From: Anaerolineales bacterium
Lineage (GTDB): Bacteria > Chloroflexota > Anaerolineae > 4572-78 > NAK82
DNA length: 14,357 nucleotides
Direction of reading: 5' to 3'
NCBI GenBank assembly: GCA_024643945.1
Contig: JAHELX010000085.1
Coordinates: forward strand, 1 to 14,357
The notes under the pieces are model-generated. The model made no database searches and was not told the origin of the DNA. It worked only from the letters and a program-made list of their open reading frames with translations. Each line of letters opens with the position of its first letter. Position 1 is the stretch's first letter. A program made the translations under genes and the position numbers. Positions 7,167 through 13,475 of the stretch are shown piece after piece.

Positions 7167-7240
7167 CTAGATTCTAAGACATCTTTACAGGCGACGTCGA
7201 GGAGGATCCGCTGCGGGAGCAGAGTCATTCCTGTACCCAA

Positions 7241-7272
7241 GCAAAGACCCCGCCTTGGGGCGGGGTCTTTGC
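7241..7272. terminator. Strong hairpin terminator downstream of the DJ-1/PfpI gene
   Basis: A perfect 14-bp stem (7241-7254 pairing with 7259-7272) closes a TTGG loop. The stem is GC-rich in the middle (CCCCGCC/GGCGGGG), with AAAGA/TCTTT near its base, so a U-rich run falls within the stem on either strand. It begins about 50 nt after the stop of the minus-strand DJ-1/PfpI gene and should end that transcript. There is no separate long U-tract outside the stem. The symmetric form may also block readthrough on the other strand. Confidence 0.75.
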
Positions 7273-7323
7273 TGCATGCGTCAGTGTACGTCTGGCGTCG
7301 ACGCCGGGTAAAGCCCAAGCCGA

Positions 7324-7905
7324 CTACGGCTCAATCTTGGTGCCCAACACCTCCAGGAATTTGGCCAGCCAGTCGGGATGGGCGGGCCAGGCGGCGGCGG
7401 TGACCAGCTTACCGTCCACGTAGGCCTTGTCAAATCCGACATCCATCCACTTGCCACCCGCCTGGTTCACGTCGGGACCCACGGCGGGATAGGCAGAGCA
7501 GGCTTTGCCCTCCAGCACTCCGGCGGCCGCCAATACCTGGGCGCCGTGGCAGACGGCGGCGATGGGCTTATCTGCCTTGGCAAAATGCTGCACGATTTCC
7601 AGTACTTTCTCGTTGAGGCGGATGTATTCCGGGGCCCGCCCGCCCGGGATGATGAGCGCGTCGTAATCCTCGGCCTTCACTTCCTCGAAGGTAGCGTTCA
7701 GGGCGAAGTTATGACCCCGCTTTTCGCTGTAGGTCTGATCCCCCTCGAAGTCGTGGATCGCCGTCCGAACAGCCTCACCTGCCTTCTTATCCGGGCAGAC
7801 GGCATGGACCTTGTGCCCGACCATCTGTAGCGCCTGGAAGGGAACCATCACCTCGTAATCCTCGACGTAGTCGCCGACGAGCATCAAAATCTTCTTGACA
7901 GCCAT
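7324..7905 (-). CDS. DJ-1/PfpI family protein
   Basis: The 193-residue protein is a full-length single-domain DJ-1/PfpI member. The nucleophile elbow AAVCHGAQ holds C119 followed by H120, and the conserved Glu that tunes the cysteine is E15 in [17 protein letters not shown] (about residues 85-94) is the usual glycine loop. Relatives have been reported as intracellular peptidases, glyoxalases or protein deglycases acting under stress; which applies here is not decided by sequence. ATG 7905 has an excellent ribosome site (AAGGAGG, 6 nt spacer), so the longer frame to 7956 is rejected. The gene stands alone, with a sigma70-like promoter upstream (7981-8008) and a strong hairpin downstream (7241-7272), so it is probably monocistronic. 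Confidence 0.92.
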   Translation of the reverse strand: MAVKKILMLVGDYVEDYEVMVPFQALQMVGHKVHAVCPDKKAGEAVRTAIHDFEGDQTYSEKRGHNFALNATFEEVKAEDYDALIIPGGRAPEYIRLNEKVLEIVQHFAKADKPIAAVCHGAQVLAAAGVLEGKACSAYPAVGPDVNQAGGKWMDVGFDKAYVDGKLVTAAAWPAHPDWLAKFLEVLGTKIEP

Positions 7906-7980
7906 TGTGTGCCTCCTTCCTTGTCCTCTGTTGCCCGACTCTGGGCCTAAAGCCATTCCTTGCTTATCGCTCGTAATTCT

Positions 7981-8008
7981 AGTTTATCATAAAAGGCGAG
8001 ACTGTCAA
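7981..8008 (-). promoter_or_regulatory. Sigma70-like promoter of the DJ-1/PfpI gene
   Basis: On the minus strand a perfect -35 box TTGACA (8003-8008) is followed after 16 nt by TAAACT (7981-7986), which matches TATAAT at 4 of 6 positions. A TG one base upstream of the -10 box gives an extended -10. The predicted start of transcription lies about 70 nt ahead of ATG 7905. Confidence 0.6.
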
Positions 8009-8058
8009 GGGGTTTTGGCGATTCCTCCGCCAGACATGTGATCCACTTCTCTCGGAAA

Positions 8059-8228
8059 CAAAGTTTTACGATAAATTTACTCTCCTCGAACGAGATATGG
8101 GGTATAATAAGAGCCCGGGGATATTGCGTTGCAAAGTACTTGTTCAAAAACAACTTTGTATTTTTGTGGCGGTTTTACGCCTGATTTCCATTTCAAAGTG
8201 CAAAGTTATTTATGAACAAGTGCAAAGT
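8059..8228. repeat. Cluster of CAAAGT motifs upstream of the receiver gene
   Basis: CAAAGT occurs at 8059, 8132, 8194, 8201 and 8223 on the plus strand and once inverted at 8153-8158, giving six copies in 170 bp. Three plus-strand copies are GCAAAGT. One plus copy (8132) and the inverted copy (8153) form an interrupted hairpin at 8132-8158: CAAAG/CTTTG and TTGTT/AACAA around a CAAA loop with a 3-nt bulge. The surrounding DNA is AT-rich and lies between the divergent DJ-1/PfpI and receiver genes. These may be operator sites for one regulator; none is recognised by name. Confidence 0.4.
8103..8108 (+). promoter_or_regulatory. Possible -10 box for the receiver gene
   Basis: A perfect TATAAT lies in the divergent intergenic region. 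No good -35 box sits 16-18 nt upstream; the nearest candidate, TTTACT at 8076-8081, is 21 nt away. If used, transcription would begin about 200 nt before the receiver start and would include the CAAAGT repeat cluster in the leader. Confidence 0.3.
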
Positions 8229-8311
8229 GCGCGAGTAGACGGAGCATTAAAAACAGATAGTCCACACATTCCGCTGTAGCGAATTCCTTTTGGGAGGATG
8301 GTTGAGGTTAT

Positions 8312-8725
8312 ATGCTTGGATTGTCGATCTTAATTGCTGAGGACGAGCCAGATATACGAGAGTTTTTATCCATAGCCCTACAAATAAACGGTTTCAATGT
8401 GATCGCAGCCCGTAATGGAGAAGAGGCGGTAGCCCTGACCAACAGCCATAGACCTGATTTGGTCCTGCTCGATGTTCGTATGCCCAAAGTAAGCGGCTAC
8501 CAGGCATGCGAAACGTTGAAGAGGGCCTCCGATACGAGGGAGATCCCCGTCGTCTTTCTCTCAGCCTTTGCCAACAAGGATGAGGTGCAGCAAGGGCTGG
8601 CGTTAGGTGCGGAAGCGTACCTGACCAAGCCCATCGCTCCCGATGTCTTGGTCCAACGTGTGAATGAGGTTTTGCAGCGGGTCAAAATGCGGGGAAGCAA
8701 GATAATGTCCCAGGCATTAGCCTGA
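8312..8725 (+). CDS. Stand-alone response-regulator receiver domain protein
   Basis: The 137-residue protein is a single CheY-like receiver with no output domain. The expected residues are present: acidic pocket E10/D11, phospho-acceptor D54 in LLDVRMP, the switch Ser S84 in FLSAF, and K106 in LTKPI. Proteins of this type take phosphate from a histidine kinase and act by protein contact, as shuttles in phosphorelays or as modulators of kinases and motors. No histidine kinase gene lies in the window, so its partner is encoded elsewhere. ATG 8312 is the only start after an in-frame stop at 8303-8305. TGAGG (8303-8307) lies 4 nt upstream, while a better GGAGG (8293-8297) is 14 nt away, so initiation may be moderate. 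The gene converges on the HEAT-repeat gene with 52 nt between stops. Confidence 0.93.
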   Translation: MLGLSILIAEDEPDIREFLSIALQINGFNVIAARNGEEAVALTNSHRPDLVLLDVRMPKVSGYQACETLKRASDTREIPVVFLSAFANKDEVQQGLALGAEAYLTKPIAPDVLVQRVNEVLQRVKMRGSKIMSQALA

Positions 8726-8747
8726 TTTGTCCGGAATCCGATTGGTT

Positions 8748-8781
8748 CGCCCCACCCTACTTTTCAGACACACACTCTCAG
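8748..8781 (-). repeat. Solo copy of the palindromic-element end at the HEAT gene stop
   Basis: On the minus strand, starting at the stop codon, the DNA reads TGAGAGTGTGTGTCTGAAAA and then AGTAGGGTGGGG. It is nearly identical to the right arm of the palindromic element at 10661-10696 (TAAGAGTGTGTCTGAAAAG, then a GGGGT-rich end), apart from a GT insertion and small changes in the G-rich part. No opposite arm is visible nearby, so this is a single end. As at the other site, the first bases form the stop codon of a minus-strand gene. Confidence 0.6.
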
Positions 8782-10343
8782 ATTCCCCAGCCGGCGGCGT
8801 TGAAAAAGCTGTTAAGCATCATCTCGCGCAACAGCGGATGCTCTTCCAGCGCCAGCTCGGCATCGTCGGACAGGCTGTCCGCTGCGGCCAGTGCTAGTTT
8901 GGGAATCTCCTCGTCTTCGTAGACCTGGGCCAATAGCCAGGCCTGCCGTTGGAGTCGTTCCTGCAGTAGCAGCCGACGTTGGTCGTCAACGATTGCGTTG
9001 ATTGCCTGGCTGATAAGCGCTTCAATCGCATCGTCCGTGGCCCCCTGCTTCGCCAACTGACGAAACTTGCGCTCCAGCCCGCCCAATTCCTCCGGGTTGA
9101 AGAACCAGGATTCAAATTCATCCAGATCAGCCAACTCGCCACATCGTTCGAGCAGGTCGGCCTGCTCGTCGGCGGTGATTTCGGGAAGAGGGAAGTCTTC
9201 GACCGGTTCGGGGTCTTCGCCTTGCAGCCAGGGTTCCCAGCCCATATAGCTCAGAGGCAGGCGGCGGCCAGCTTTCAGCGTGGTTTGATAAGCCCGCTCT
9301 ATCTCCGCCCGTGCTCGCTCCAGGCTGATCTCTATCATCTCTATGCCTACGTCAGCCAGCCCATCCGCGATCATTTCCTCAATCTCGTCGGCGTCGTAAG
9401 ATTGTCCGCCAAAGCAATCTTTGATGCCTTCGCGGTCGTTGAACATCAGATCCCAGAAGCGGTACGTGACTTCAGCTTCGGGAGCCTGCCGTACGATGAC
9501 TACGATCTGGCCGCCGCTGCCGTCGAGGGTACTGATGAGGCAGCGGACCAGAGGTGGAGGAGCGATGGGTAGCTCGAAGATGGAGAGCGGAGGAGAATCG
9601 GCTTCGGTGATCAGATAAGTCGCCGCCTCCTGGGCTGCCTGGCGCACCTCTGGGGATGGATCGTACTGGGCGCGTTCCTCCAGAATCTGGACCGTGCCCG
9701 GATCTTGAAAGACTTGCAGCGCCTCAATAGCTCCAATAACGACGTTGTCGTCAGGGGCGTGCAGTAAGCACAGGAGTAGTGGCAACACGCGCCGGTCCTG
9801 GTTGTAAGCCATTGCTGACAGTATCTCCGGATTCTTCTGAACTGGCATATTCCCTTCCAACATGGTCTGCAACACTGTCTCCAGTTGTAATGGATCTTGC
9901 AAGGAATTTAAGATGGCATCCTGGGATTTCCGAAACATCGCGTCTGGGTCACGCAGGTAGACGAAGGGGTTTTCGTCTGGCGAGAGACCACCCAGGGCTT
10001 GCAGGGTGTGCAGGATGCTCATTTTATGATCGTCGTCCAGGTCTGGATCTTCTAGCAATTGGCGCAGTGGCTGGGTTGCCTGGGTGAGATTCATTTCACT
10101 CAGCAAAGTCATAGCAGTGAGGTGCAGACGAGGATCTGGGGAAGCGGCCATGTCGAGCAGACGCGGCAGGACCCGCTTTTGAACCCGTCCCAGTCGTTCC
10201 ATGGCAGCCTCGGCTTCAGCGATACTCAATGTATCGTCGATAAAGTGCTCGATAATCTCCTCAATCTCGGCGTCGGTAGGGCGACGACGAGAAGAAAAGA
10301 GCGGGTCTACGTCAAAGAAGTCTGCAAAAGGATCGAAGTCCAT
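8778..10343 (-). CDS. HEAT-repeat-like protein of unknown function
   Basis: The 521-residue protein is acidic and helical. Residues about 25-245 contain successive two-helix units of HEAT/armadillo type, for example PRLLDMAASPDPRLHLTAMT, TQPLRQLLEDPD and RRVLPLLLCLLHAPDDNVV, which usually form a curved protein-binding scaffold. The region about 250-350 looks alpha/beta, and the C-terminal 150 residues are acidic helices with many Glu/Asp/Leu. No catalytic motif, signal peptide or membrane segment is seen. Function is unknown; scaffold or adaptor is the most that can be inferred. ATG 10343 is the only start after an in-frame stop, but AAGGAG is 17 nt away, a poor spacing. It is last in the minus-strand series and is separated from the flavin reductase-like gene by the nested mobile elements, which may have changed its expression. 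Its stop codon lies in a copy of the outer element's end. Confidence 0.82.
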   Translation of the reverse strand: MDFDPFADFFDVDPLFSSRRRPTDAEIEEIIEHFIDDTLSIAEAEAAMERLGRVQKRVLPRLLDMAASPDPRLHLTAMTLLSEMNLTQATQPLRQLLEDPDLDDDHKMSILHTLQALGGLSPDENPFVYLRDPDAMFRKSQDAILNSLQDPLQLETVLQTMLEGNMPVQKNPEILSAMAYNQDRRVLPLLLCLLHAPDDNVVIGAIEALQVFQDPGTVQILEERAQYDPSPEVRQAAQEAATYLITEADSPPLSIFELPIAPPPLVRCLISTLDGSGGQIVVIVRQAPEAEVTYRFWDLMFNDREGIKDCFGGQSYDADEIEEMIADGLADVGIEMIEISLERARAEIERAYQTTLKAGRRLPLSYMGWEPWLQGEDPEPVEDFPLPEITADEQADLLERCGELADLDEFESWFFNPEELGGLERKFRQLAKQGATDDAIEALISQAINAIVDDQRRLLLQERLQRQAWLLAQVYEDEEIPKLALAAADSLSDDAELALEEHPLLREMMLNSFFNAAGWGI

Positions 10344-10395
10344 ACGCGTTACTTGCTTTGCTCCTTAGAAGCCGTTTGAAAAGTCGTGGGGTAGC

Positions 10396-10403
10396 CTTTC
10401 CAG
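10396..10403. repeat. Target-site duplication, left copy
   Basis: CTTTCCAG directly precedes the left inverted repeat of the 212-bp element and is repeated exactly at 10616-10623 after the right one. Joining the flanks through one copy restores a continuous arm of the older palindromic element. Confidence 0.8.
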
Positions 10404-10615
10404 GTAATGGTCATAAGTTAAGCATTTTGATGACTTGTCAACTGTAGCTTTCCGCAACATGTCATTCTGAGCGCAGCGAAGAATCCCTGAGATTTTTGCC
10501 TTACAATCGATCGTCACAGGGATCCTTCGGCCTTCAGCCTCAGGATGACATGCCGTAAAAGTTACGTGAATCTCGCCTTGACAAATCCCGAAAATGCTTA
10601 ACTTATGACCATTAC
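10404..10615. mobile_element. 212-bp MITE-like element with 25-bp perfect TIRs
   Basis: The ends at 10404-10428 and 10591-10615 are perfect 25-bp inverted repeats beginning GTAATGGTCATAAGTTAAGC. After a 6-bp variable part the match resumes with TTGTCAA, so the repeat reaches about 38 bp. The element is flanked by direct repeats CTTTCCAG at 10396-10403 and 10616-10623, an 8-bp target-site duplication that shows true transposition. It has no coding capacity and contains a large hairpin (10458-10552). It inserted into the older palindromic element, so it is the younger of the two. The transposase family is not identifiable from the window. Confidence 0.85.
10458..10552. repeat. Large imperfect hairpin inside the 212-bp element
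   Basis: The outer arms CATGTCATTCTGAG (10458-10471) and CTCAGGATGACATG (10539-10552) pair with one mismatch. Inner arms CGAAGAATCCCTG and CAGGGATCCTTCG pair next, so most of about 95 nt folds into one stem. The left arm, TCATTCTGAGCGCAGCGAAG, resembles a motif I recall as recurring in intergenic repeats of many bacterial genomes; that likeness is from memory only. Confidence 0.65.
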
Positions 10616-10623
10616 CTTTCCAG
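10616..10623. repeat. Target-site duplication, right copy
   Basis: This is an exact match to CTTTCCAG at 10396-10403 and directly follows the right inverted repeat. The 8-bp length is a clue to the mobilising transposase family. Confidence 0.8.
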
Positions 10624-10692
10624 GCTGCCCAGGCAGGCTAGCCCATAGGTCCCCTGGGGAAAAGCCCACCCCACCACTTTTCAGACACACTC

Positions 10693-11175
10693 TTAGCCAC
10701 CGTAGTGCCAGGAGGTGTCACGCAGAGCCAGTGGCCTGGCGTTGGGATCGTGTACCCCGGCCTCGACCACCTCTGCCACTACAACCGTGTGATCGCCGCG
10801 TTTCACCGCTTCGGTCACTTTGCATTCGAACCAGGCCGGGGTGTCCAGGAAGATAGGGGCGCCGGTTACTGGCCCTGGTTCAAAAGCATATCCACTCAGT
10901 TCGGTCCCTTCGTGCTTAGCTTCCTTAAAAAAGGCTTGTGCCATTTCGGTCTGATCGGCGGTCAGCAAGTTGATGGCAAAATGACCACTCCCTTCGACCA
11001 TAGCGTGCGTCAGGCTGTCGGCCTTTACGCCCACCATGACCAGCGGCGGGTCAAAACTGGCCTGGCTCAGCCAACTGATGGTGCTGGCATTGAAACGGTC
11101 ATCGTGCCTGACGGTCAGCAGGTACAGGCCGTGAGTAATCATACGTAGTGCCGTCTTTTTGGTTTGCGGATCCAC
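10693..11175 (-). CDS. Flavin reductase-like FMN-binding domain protein
   Basis: The 160-residue protein matches the flavin reductase-like (DIM6/NTAB, split-barrel) family in length and layout. The N-terminal ITHGLYLLTVRHDDRFNASTISWLSQASFDPPLVMVGV corresponds to the FMN-phosphate-binding strand pair and the conserved D-P-P-L motif, followed by HFAINLL and later VVVAEVVEAG. Members reduce flavin with NAD(P)H or hold FMN for electron transfer, often supplying a monooxygenase, and some bind heme. The partner is unknown. The start is GTG 11175 with AAGGAG 6 nt upstream. It lies 52 nt after the Nudix gene and is probably in the same minus-strand operon. Its TAA stop falls in the right arm of the palindromic element, so the last residues may have been set by that insertion. 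Confidence 0.88.
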   Translation of the reverse strand: MDPQTKKTALRMITHGLYLLTVRHDDRFNASTISWLSQASFDPPLVMVGVKADSLTHAMVEGSGHFAINLLTADQTEMAQAFFKEAKHEGTELSGYAFEPGPVTGAPIFLDTPAWFECKVTEAVKRGDHTVVVAEVVEAGVHDPNARPLALRDTSWHYGG

Positions 11176-11227
11176 GCTTCTCTCCTTATCAAGGCTTTAT
11201 TGTTTCTGGTTCCAGTACTTATGGGCT

Positions 11228-11779
11228 CTACGCACCCGTGCCTTGCAATGCAGCCAGGCCGGCTCTAATGCCAGCCCACGAAGCCAACGACTGGACTTGT
11301 CCTCCGGCCAAAACCGACTGTACTTCGGCCAGTGGAACGCGATGGACCGCGATGTCCTCTGTGGCATCCAAGTGCTGCTGGCCCTCAGACCGGGCCCCCA
11401 GGGCCAGGTAGTAGTGGAGGCATGCGTCGGTGCGATTGGGGTCTATCAGCCATCCCCCCATGTCGCGCCAATCGTCGGCCAGGTAGCCGGTTTCCTCTTC
11501 CAACTCCCGCCGGGCACAGGTGAAAGGGGTTTCACCCTCGTCTACGTAACCGGCTGGCAGGTCCCACATCGAAGTACCAGCCCCGTGCTTGTATTGTTCG
11601 ACGAATAGGACATCCTCATCTTGGGTCACGGCAAAGACCATGCTCACCTCTGGAATAGGGGTGAGCAAGTAGCCATCAATGACCTGGCCGTTGGGCAGCT
11701 CAACGTCTTGCTCTTCCACATGCAGCCAGGGGGGGCGATGTAGCAGGGTCCGGGTCGAGCGAACTGTCCACTTGCGCAA
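11228..11779 (-). CDS. Nudix hydrolase, probable ADP-ribose pyrophosphatase type
   Basis: The 183-residue protein has a perfect Nudix box, G-x5-E-x7-R-E-L-x-E-E-x-G, from G77 to G98 (RELEEETG at 91-98), which binds the catalytic Mg ions. The N-terminal beta domain (VEEQDVELPNG...) and VEQYKHGAG before the box are typical of ADP-ribose/NDP-sugar pyrophosphatases (NudF-like), which cleave ADP-ribose to AMP and ribose 5-phosphate. That specificity is inferred. The start is TTG 11779 with GGGAG 8 nt upstream; the nearby ATG at 11786 is out of frame, and an in-frame stop further up excludes a longer form. The ribosome site overlaps the stop codon of the protease gene (12-nt gap), so the two are translationally coupled. 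Confidence 0.9.
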   Translation of the reverse strand: MRKWTVRSTRTLLHRPPWLHVEEQDVELPNGQVIDGYLLTPIPEVSMVFAVTQDEDVLFVEQYKHGAGTSMWDLPAGYVDEGETPFTCARRELEEETGYLADDWRDMGGWLIDPNRTDACLHYYLALGARSEGQQHLDATEDIAVHRVPLAEVQSVLAGGQVQSLASWAGIRAGLAALQGTGA

Positions 11780-11791
11780 GCGGCATTCTCC

Positions 11792-12901
11792 CTAAGAAAG
11801 ATAGCGAATCAGGCCAATTGCCAGGTAAATATAGACACACCCGGTACCTGCAAGAGTCAACAAGCTGCTCAACCCAAAGGCCAGCCAGTTGGGGCTGGGC
11901 CTGGTGTGAGTCCAGGGGCCGGTCTCGTGCAATGCCTGAGGGGGCTCAGTTTCGGCGACAGCGGGTATGTTTTGGACGGCCGGAGGACGAAATTCGCTCA
12001 ATTTGTGGAGTTGCGCCCAGGCCTCATTCTTCGACTTCTCGTCGGTGGCGTACTGGGTGGCCCCGCGGAAGGCTTGAATCGCCCGGTCGCGCTGATCTAA
12101 GGCCAGGTAAGCCAGACCCATGTTGACGTAGGCCGGGCCATGGTGACGGTCGTTAGCAATCGCCTGACGATAACGGGCAATTGCGTCTTCGTAATTGTTC
12201 GCCGCGTGATATTCGGCGCCAAGATCAAAATGGATGTCCGCTGGCCGGCGTTGGGAACCTGATTTTGAAGCGGCACTTTGTCCAGCGCGCGCTGGTTGTC
12301 GTCTGGCAGGGAATTCTTCCAATTGATCGCGATGACTGCGCAGCATCCCGATGAGGCTGGCCAGGGCGGTAAAGCCATCCAGAGTGGGAAATGGGAGCAA
12401 ATTGAAGAAAGCCAGCGCCAGATTGGCGTACACAGGATAAGTGGTAAAAGCAGCCGTCCAGACGACGATGCCCGGGCTGGTAGCGGGTTCAACATTGAGG
12501 AGAAGTCCCAGGACTTGCGCCGGGCTTTGCTGGCTGAAAAGGGCCACCAGTGTCACCAGCACAAGCGTGAGGACAAGGGCAGCGCCGGCCAGCAACAAGT
12601 TAGCGGCTGCACCCGCAATAGCGACCAGAAACATGCCAAGATAACGACGCTTAAAGTGACGGGAATCTACCCGGACTGGCCTGGCCCAACCGAAACCGAA
12701 AAAAACGAAAGTTAAGGTGCCAAACCAGGATATGTGGCGCAAGGGGTTAAGTGTGATGCGGCCCCGTTCCACCTGCGACAAATCGCCAAAGAAATAGGCG
12801 ACGAAGGTATGGGCCAGTTCGTGAACGGTGAAGCCGGCAATAATGCCGGGAATGATAAGCAGGTTAGTCCAGGACGGTACGAACCGAGACAGGTTACCCA
12901 T
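11792..12901 (-). CDS. Site-2-protease-like M50 metallopeptidase with TPR domain
   Basis: The 369-residue membrane protein has the zinc motif HELAH (H27, E28, H31) in its first membrane segment and the third ligand Asp in FNLLPFPTLDG (D175), both diagnostic of M50/S2P intramembrane metalloproteases. About five to six hydrophobic segments lie in residues 10-190. A basic linker leads to about two tetratricopeptide units (residues 222-285, FDLGAEYHAANNYEDAIARY and YVNMGLAYLALDQRDRAIQA), and a final membrane helix is at 339-363. S2P-type enzymes cut membrane-bound regulators; the TPR part could recruit the client. There is no PDZ domain. ATG 12901 has AAAGG 8 nt upstream and follows the unknown 163-aa gene by 11 nt. 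The C-terminal TPR plus membrane anchor is an unusual addition. Confidence 0.9.
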   Translation of the reverse strand: MGNLSRFVPSWTNLLIIPGIIAGFTVHELAHTFVAYFFGDLSQVERGRITLNPLRHISWFGTLTFVFFGFGWARPVRVDSRHFKRRYLGMFLVAIAGAAANLLLAGAALVLTLVLVTLVALFSQQSPAQVLGLLLNVEPATSPGIVVWTAAFTTYPVYANLALAFFNLLPFPTLDGFTALASLIGMLRSHRDQLEEFPARRQPARAGQSAASKSGSQRRPADIHFDLGAEYHAANNYEDAIARYRQAIANDRHHGPAYVNMGLAYLALDQRDRAIQAFRGATQYATDEKSKNEAWAQLHKLSEFRPPAVQNIPAVAETEPPQALHETGPWTHTRPSPNWLAFGLSSLLTLAGTGCVYIYLAIGLIRYLS

Positions 12902-12912
12902 TTAAGAGCCTT

Positions 12913-13404
12913 TCATTTGAGTTCAAAAGGAACTTGGACCACCTGGATGACCTCGTCCTTCAGCGTCATCTCGGCCCGGGCAACGTAAGTAGCACCAGGG
13001 TCAAAAGTGCGTAAATGAAGGGTGAAGTCCAATTCGGGCTCCTTATGCTCGATAATGAACGTGGTGGCGACCTCGTTCCCGTGTTGGTCCAGGATGCTTA
13101 GCGTCAGGTCGGGATAGGGACTGGGCGGACGATCATCGCCGAGCATTGGGCCTTTGCCCACCGGCGGTTCGTTGGATGACGGCGCTTCCGGAAACAGATC
13201 AACGTTGGGCGTGGCCGGCGATTGGATCGGCTTCTCTTCCTGGGCTCTTTCTTCTGACTGTGGCATATCGAAAAAATTGATGAGGTTAGAACCAGGGCCG
13301 TAGCCATAGGTCGGCAGACCTGACACACGCAGATTTAATGACACGCGTCGCAGGTCTGGAAAGGGCTGAGGTGTGAGAGATTCAACGTGAATTGGCTCAG
13401 GCAC
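12913..13404 (-). CDS. Conserved-looking hypothetical protein, first gene of the M50 operon
   Basis: The 163-residue protein is not recognised. The N-terminal 30 residues form a short beta-rich piece (RRVSLNLRVSGL), residues about 45-95 are Pro/Glu/Ser-rich and likely disordered, and the last 65 residues form alternating hydrophobic strands (LTLSILDQHGNEVATTFIIE, FTLHLRTFDPGATYVARAEM) that suggest an immunoglobulin-like or beta-sandwich domain. No signal peptide, membrane segment or catalytic motif is seen. The start is GTG 13404 with GGAG 6 nt upstream. It is immediately downstream of a near-consensus promoter and 11 nt before the M50 protease gene, so it is expressed with the protease and could be its partner or client. 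That role is only positional inference. Confidence 0.75.
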   Translation of the reverse strand: MPEPIHVESLTPQPFPDLRRVSLNLRVSGLPTYGYGPGSNLINFFDMPQSEERAQEEKPIQSPATPNVDLFPEAPSSNEPPVGKGPMLGDDRPPSPYPDLTLSILDQHGNEVATTFIIEHKEPELDFTLHLRTFDPGATYVARAEMTLKDEVIQVVQVPFELK

Positions 13405-13444
13405 AGTTTGCTCCGATTAGTTGATCGGCAGAATTCCAAATTGA

Positions 13445-13473
13445 ATTATACACGGCGGCGGCGCGGGCGTCAA
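13445..13473 (-). promoter_or_regulatory. Near-consensus sigma70 promoter of the M50-Nudix operon
   Basis: On the minus strand TTGACG (13468-13473) is separated by exactly 17 nt from TATAAT (13445-13450): five of six -35 bases and all six -10 bases match. The -35 box overlaps the end of the upstream GT39-like gene's stop region. Predicted transcription starts about 35 nt before GTG 13404 and should cover the 163-aa protein, the M50 protease, Nudix and flavin reductase-like genes. Confidence 0.75.
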
Positions 13474-13475
13474 AG

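Larger units (their letters stand above)
6659..7240. other. Stretch without an intact gene between MT3 and the DJ-1 terminator
   Basis: About 580 bp hold no credible complete coding region. Contents seen are the ICMT-like remnant (6841-7060, minus) and an 18-bp near-palindrome at 7149-7166. The minus strand has an ATG at 7132 that opens MWKGVARKAVLFAYDKLTL and continues without recognisable family features. Open frames in this interval change register and are interrupted, as expected for decayed sequence. Confidence 0.55.
10364..10696. mobile_element. Older palindromic MITE-like element, split by a later insertion
   Basis: The two ends are inverted copies: 10364-10399 (plus) and the reverse complement of 10661-10696 match at 27 of 36 positions without gaps, including TGAAAAGT and GTGGGGT. 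With the inner element and one copy of its target duplication removed, the unit is about 113 bp and could fold almost completely into a hairpin. It carries no gene and has CTTAG at its left and right edges. It fills the space between the flavin reductase-like stop (10693-10695, inside the right arm) and the HEAT gene start. A third end-copy lies at 8748-8781. This pattern fits a non-autonomous palindromic element mobilised by a transposase elsewhere in the genome. Confidence 0.6.

Noticed and set aside
6965..7318. Minus-strand open frame of 117 codons
   Set aside because: It runs through the terminator hairpin at 7241-7272, has no ribosome site and no family-like pattern, and overlaps the ICMT-like remnant.
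8059..8228. CAAAGT repeats as a CRISPR array
   Set aside because: The units are only 6-7 bp and irregularly spaced, with no spacer structure or cas genes.
8097..8279. Plus-strand 60-codon frame upstream of the receiver gene
   Set aside because: Its start overlaps the TATAAT box, it lacks a ribosome site, and its content comes from the CAAAGT repeat cluster.
8728..8747. Possible terminator between the convergent receiver and HEAT genes
   Set aside because: CCGGAATC and GATTGG pair only with a bulge, and there is no U-run.
8979..9572. Plus-strand 197-codon frame within the HEAT gene
   Set aside because: It is a shadow of the GC-rich minus-strand gene; the HEAT frame has coherent repeats and this one does not.
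10641..10665. CCCCTGGGG followed by AAAA as a terminator
   Set aside because: The stem is only three to four pairs and is better explained as part of the older palindromic element.
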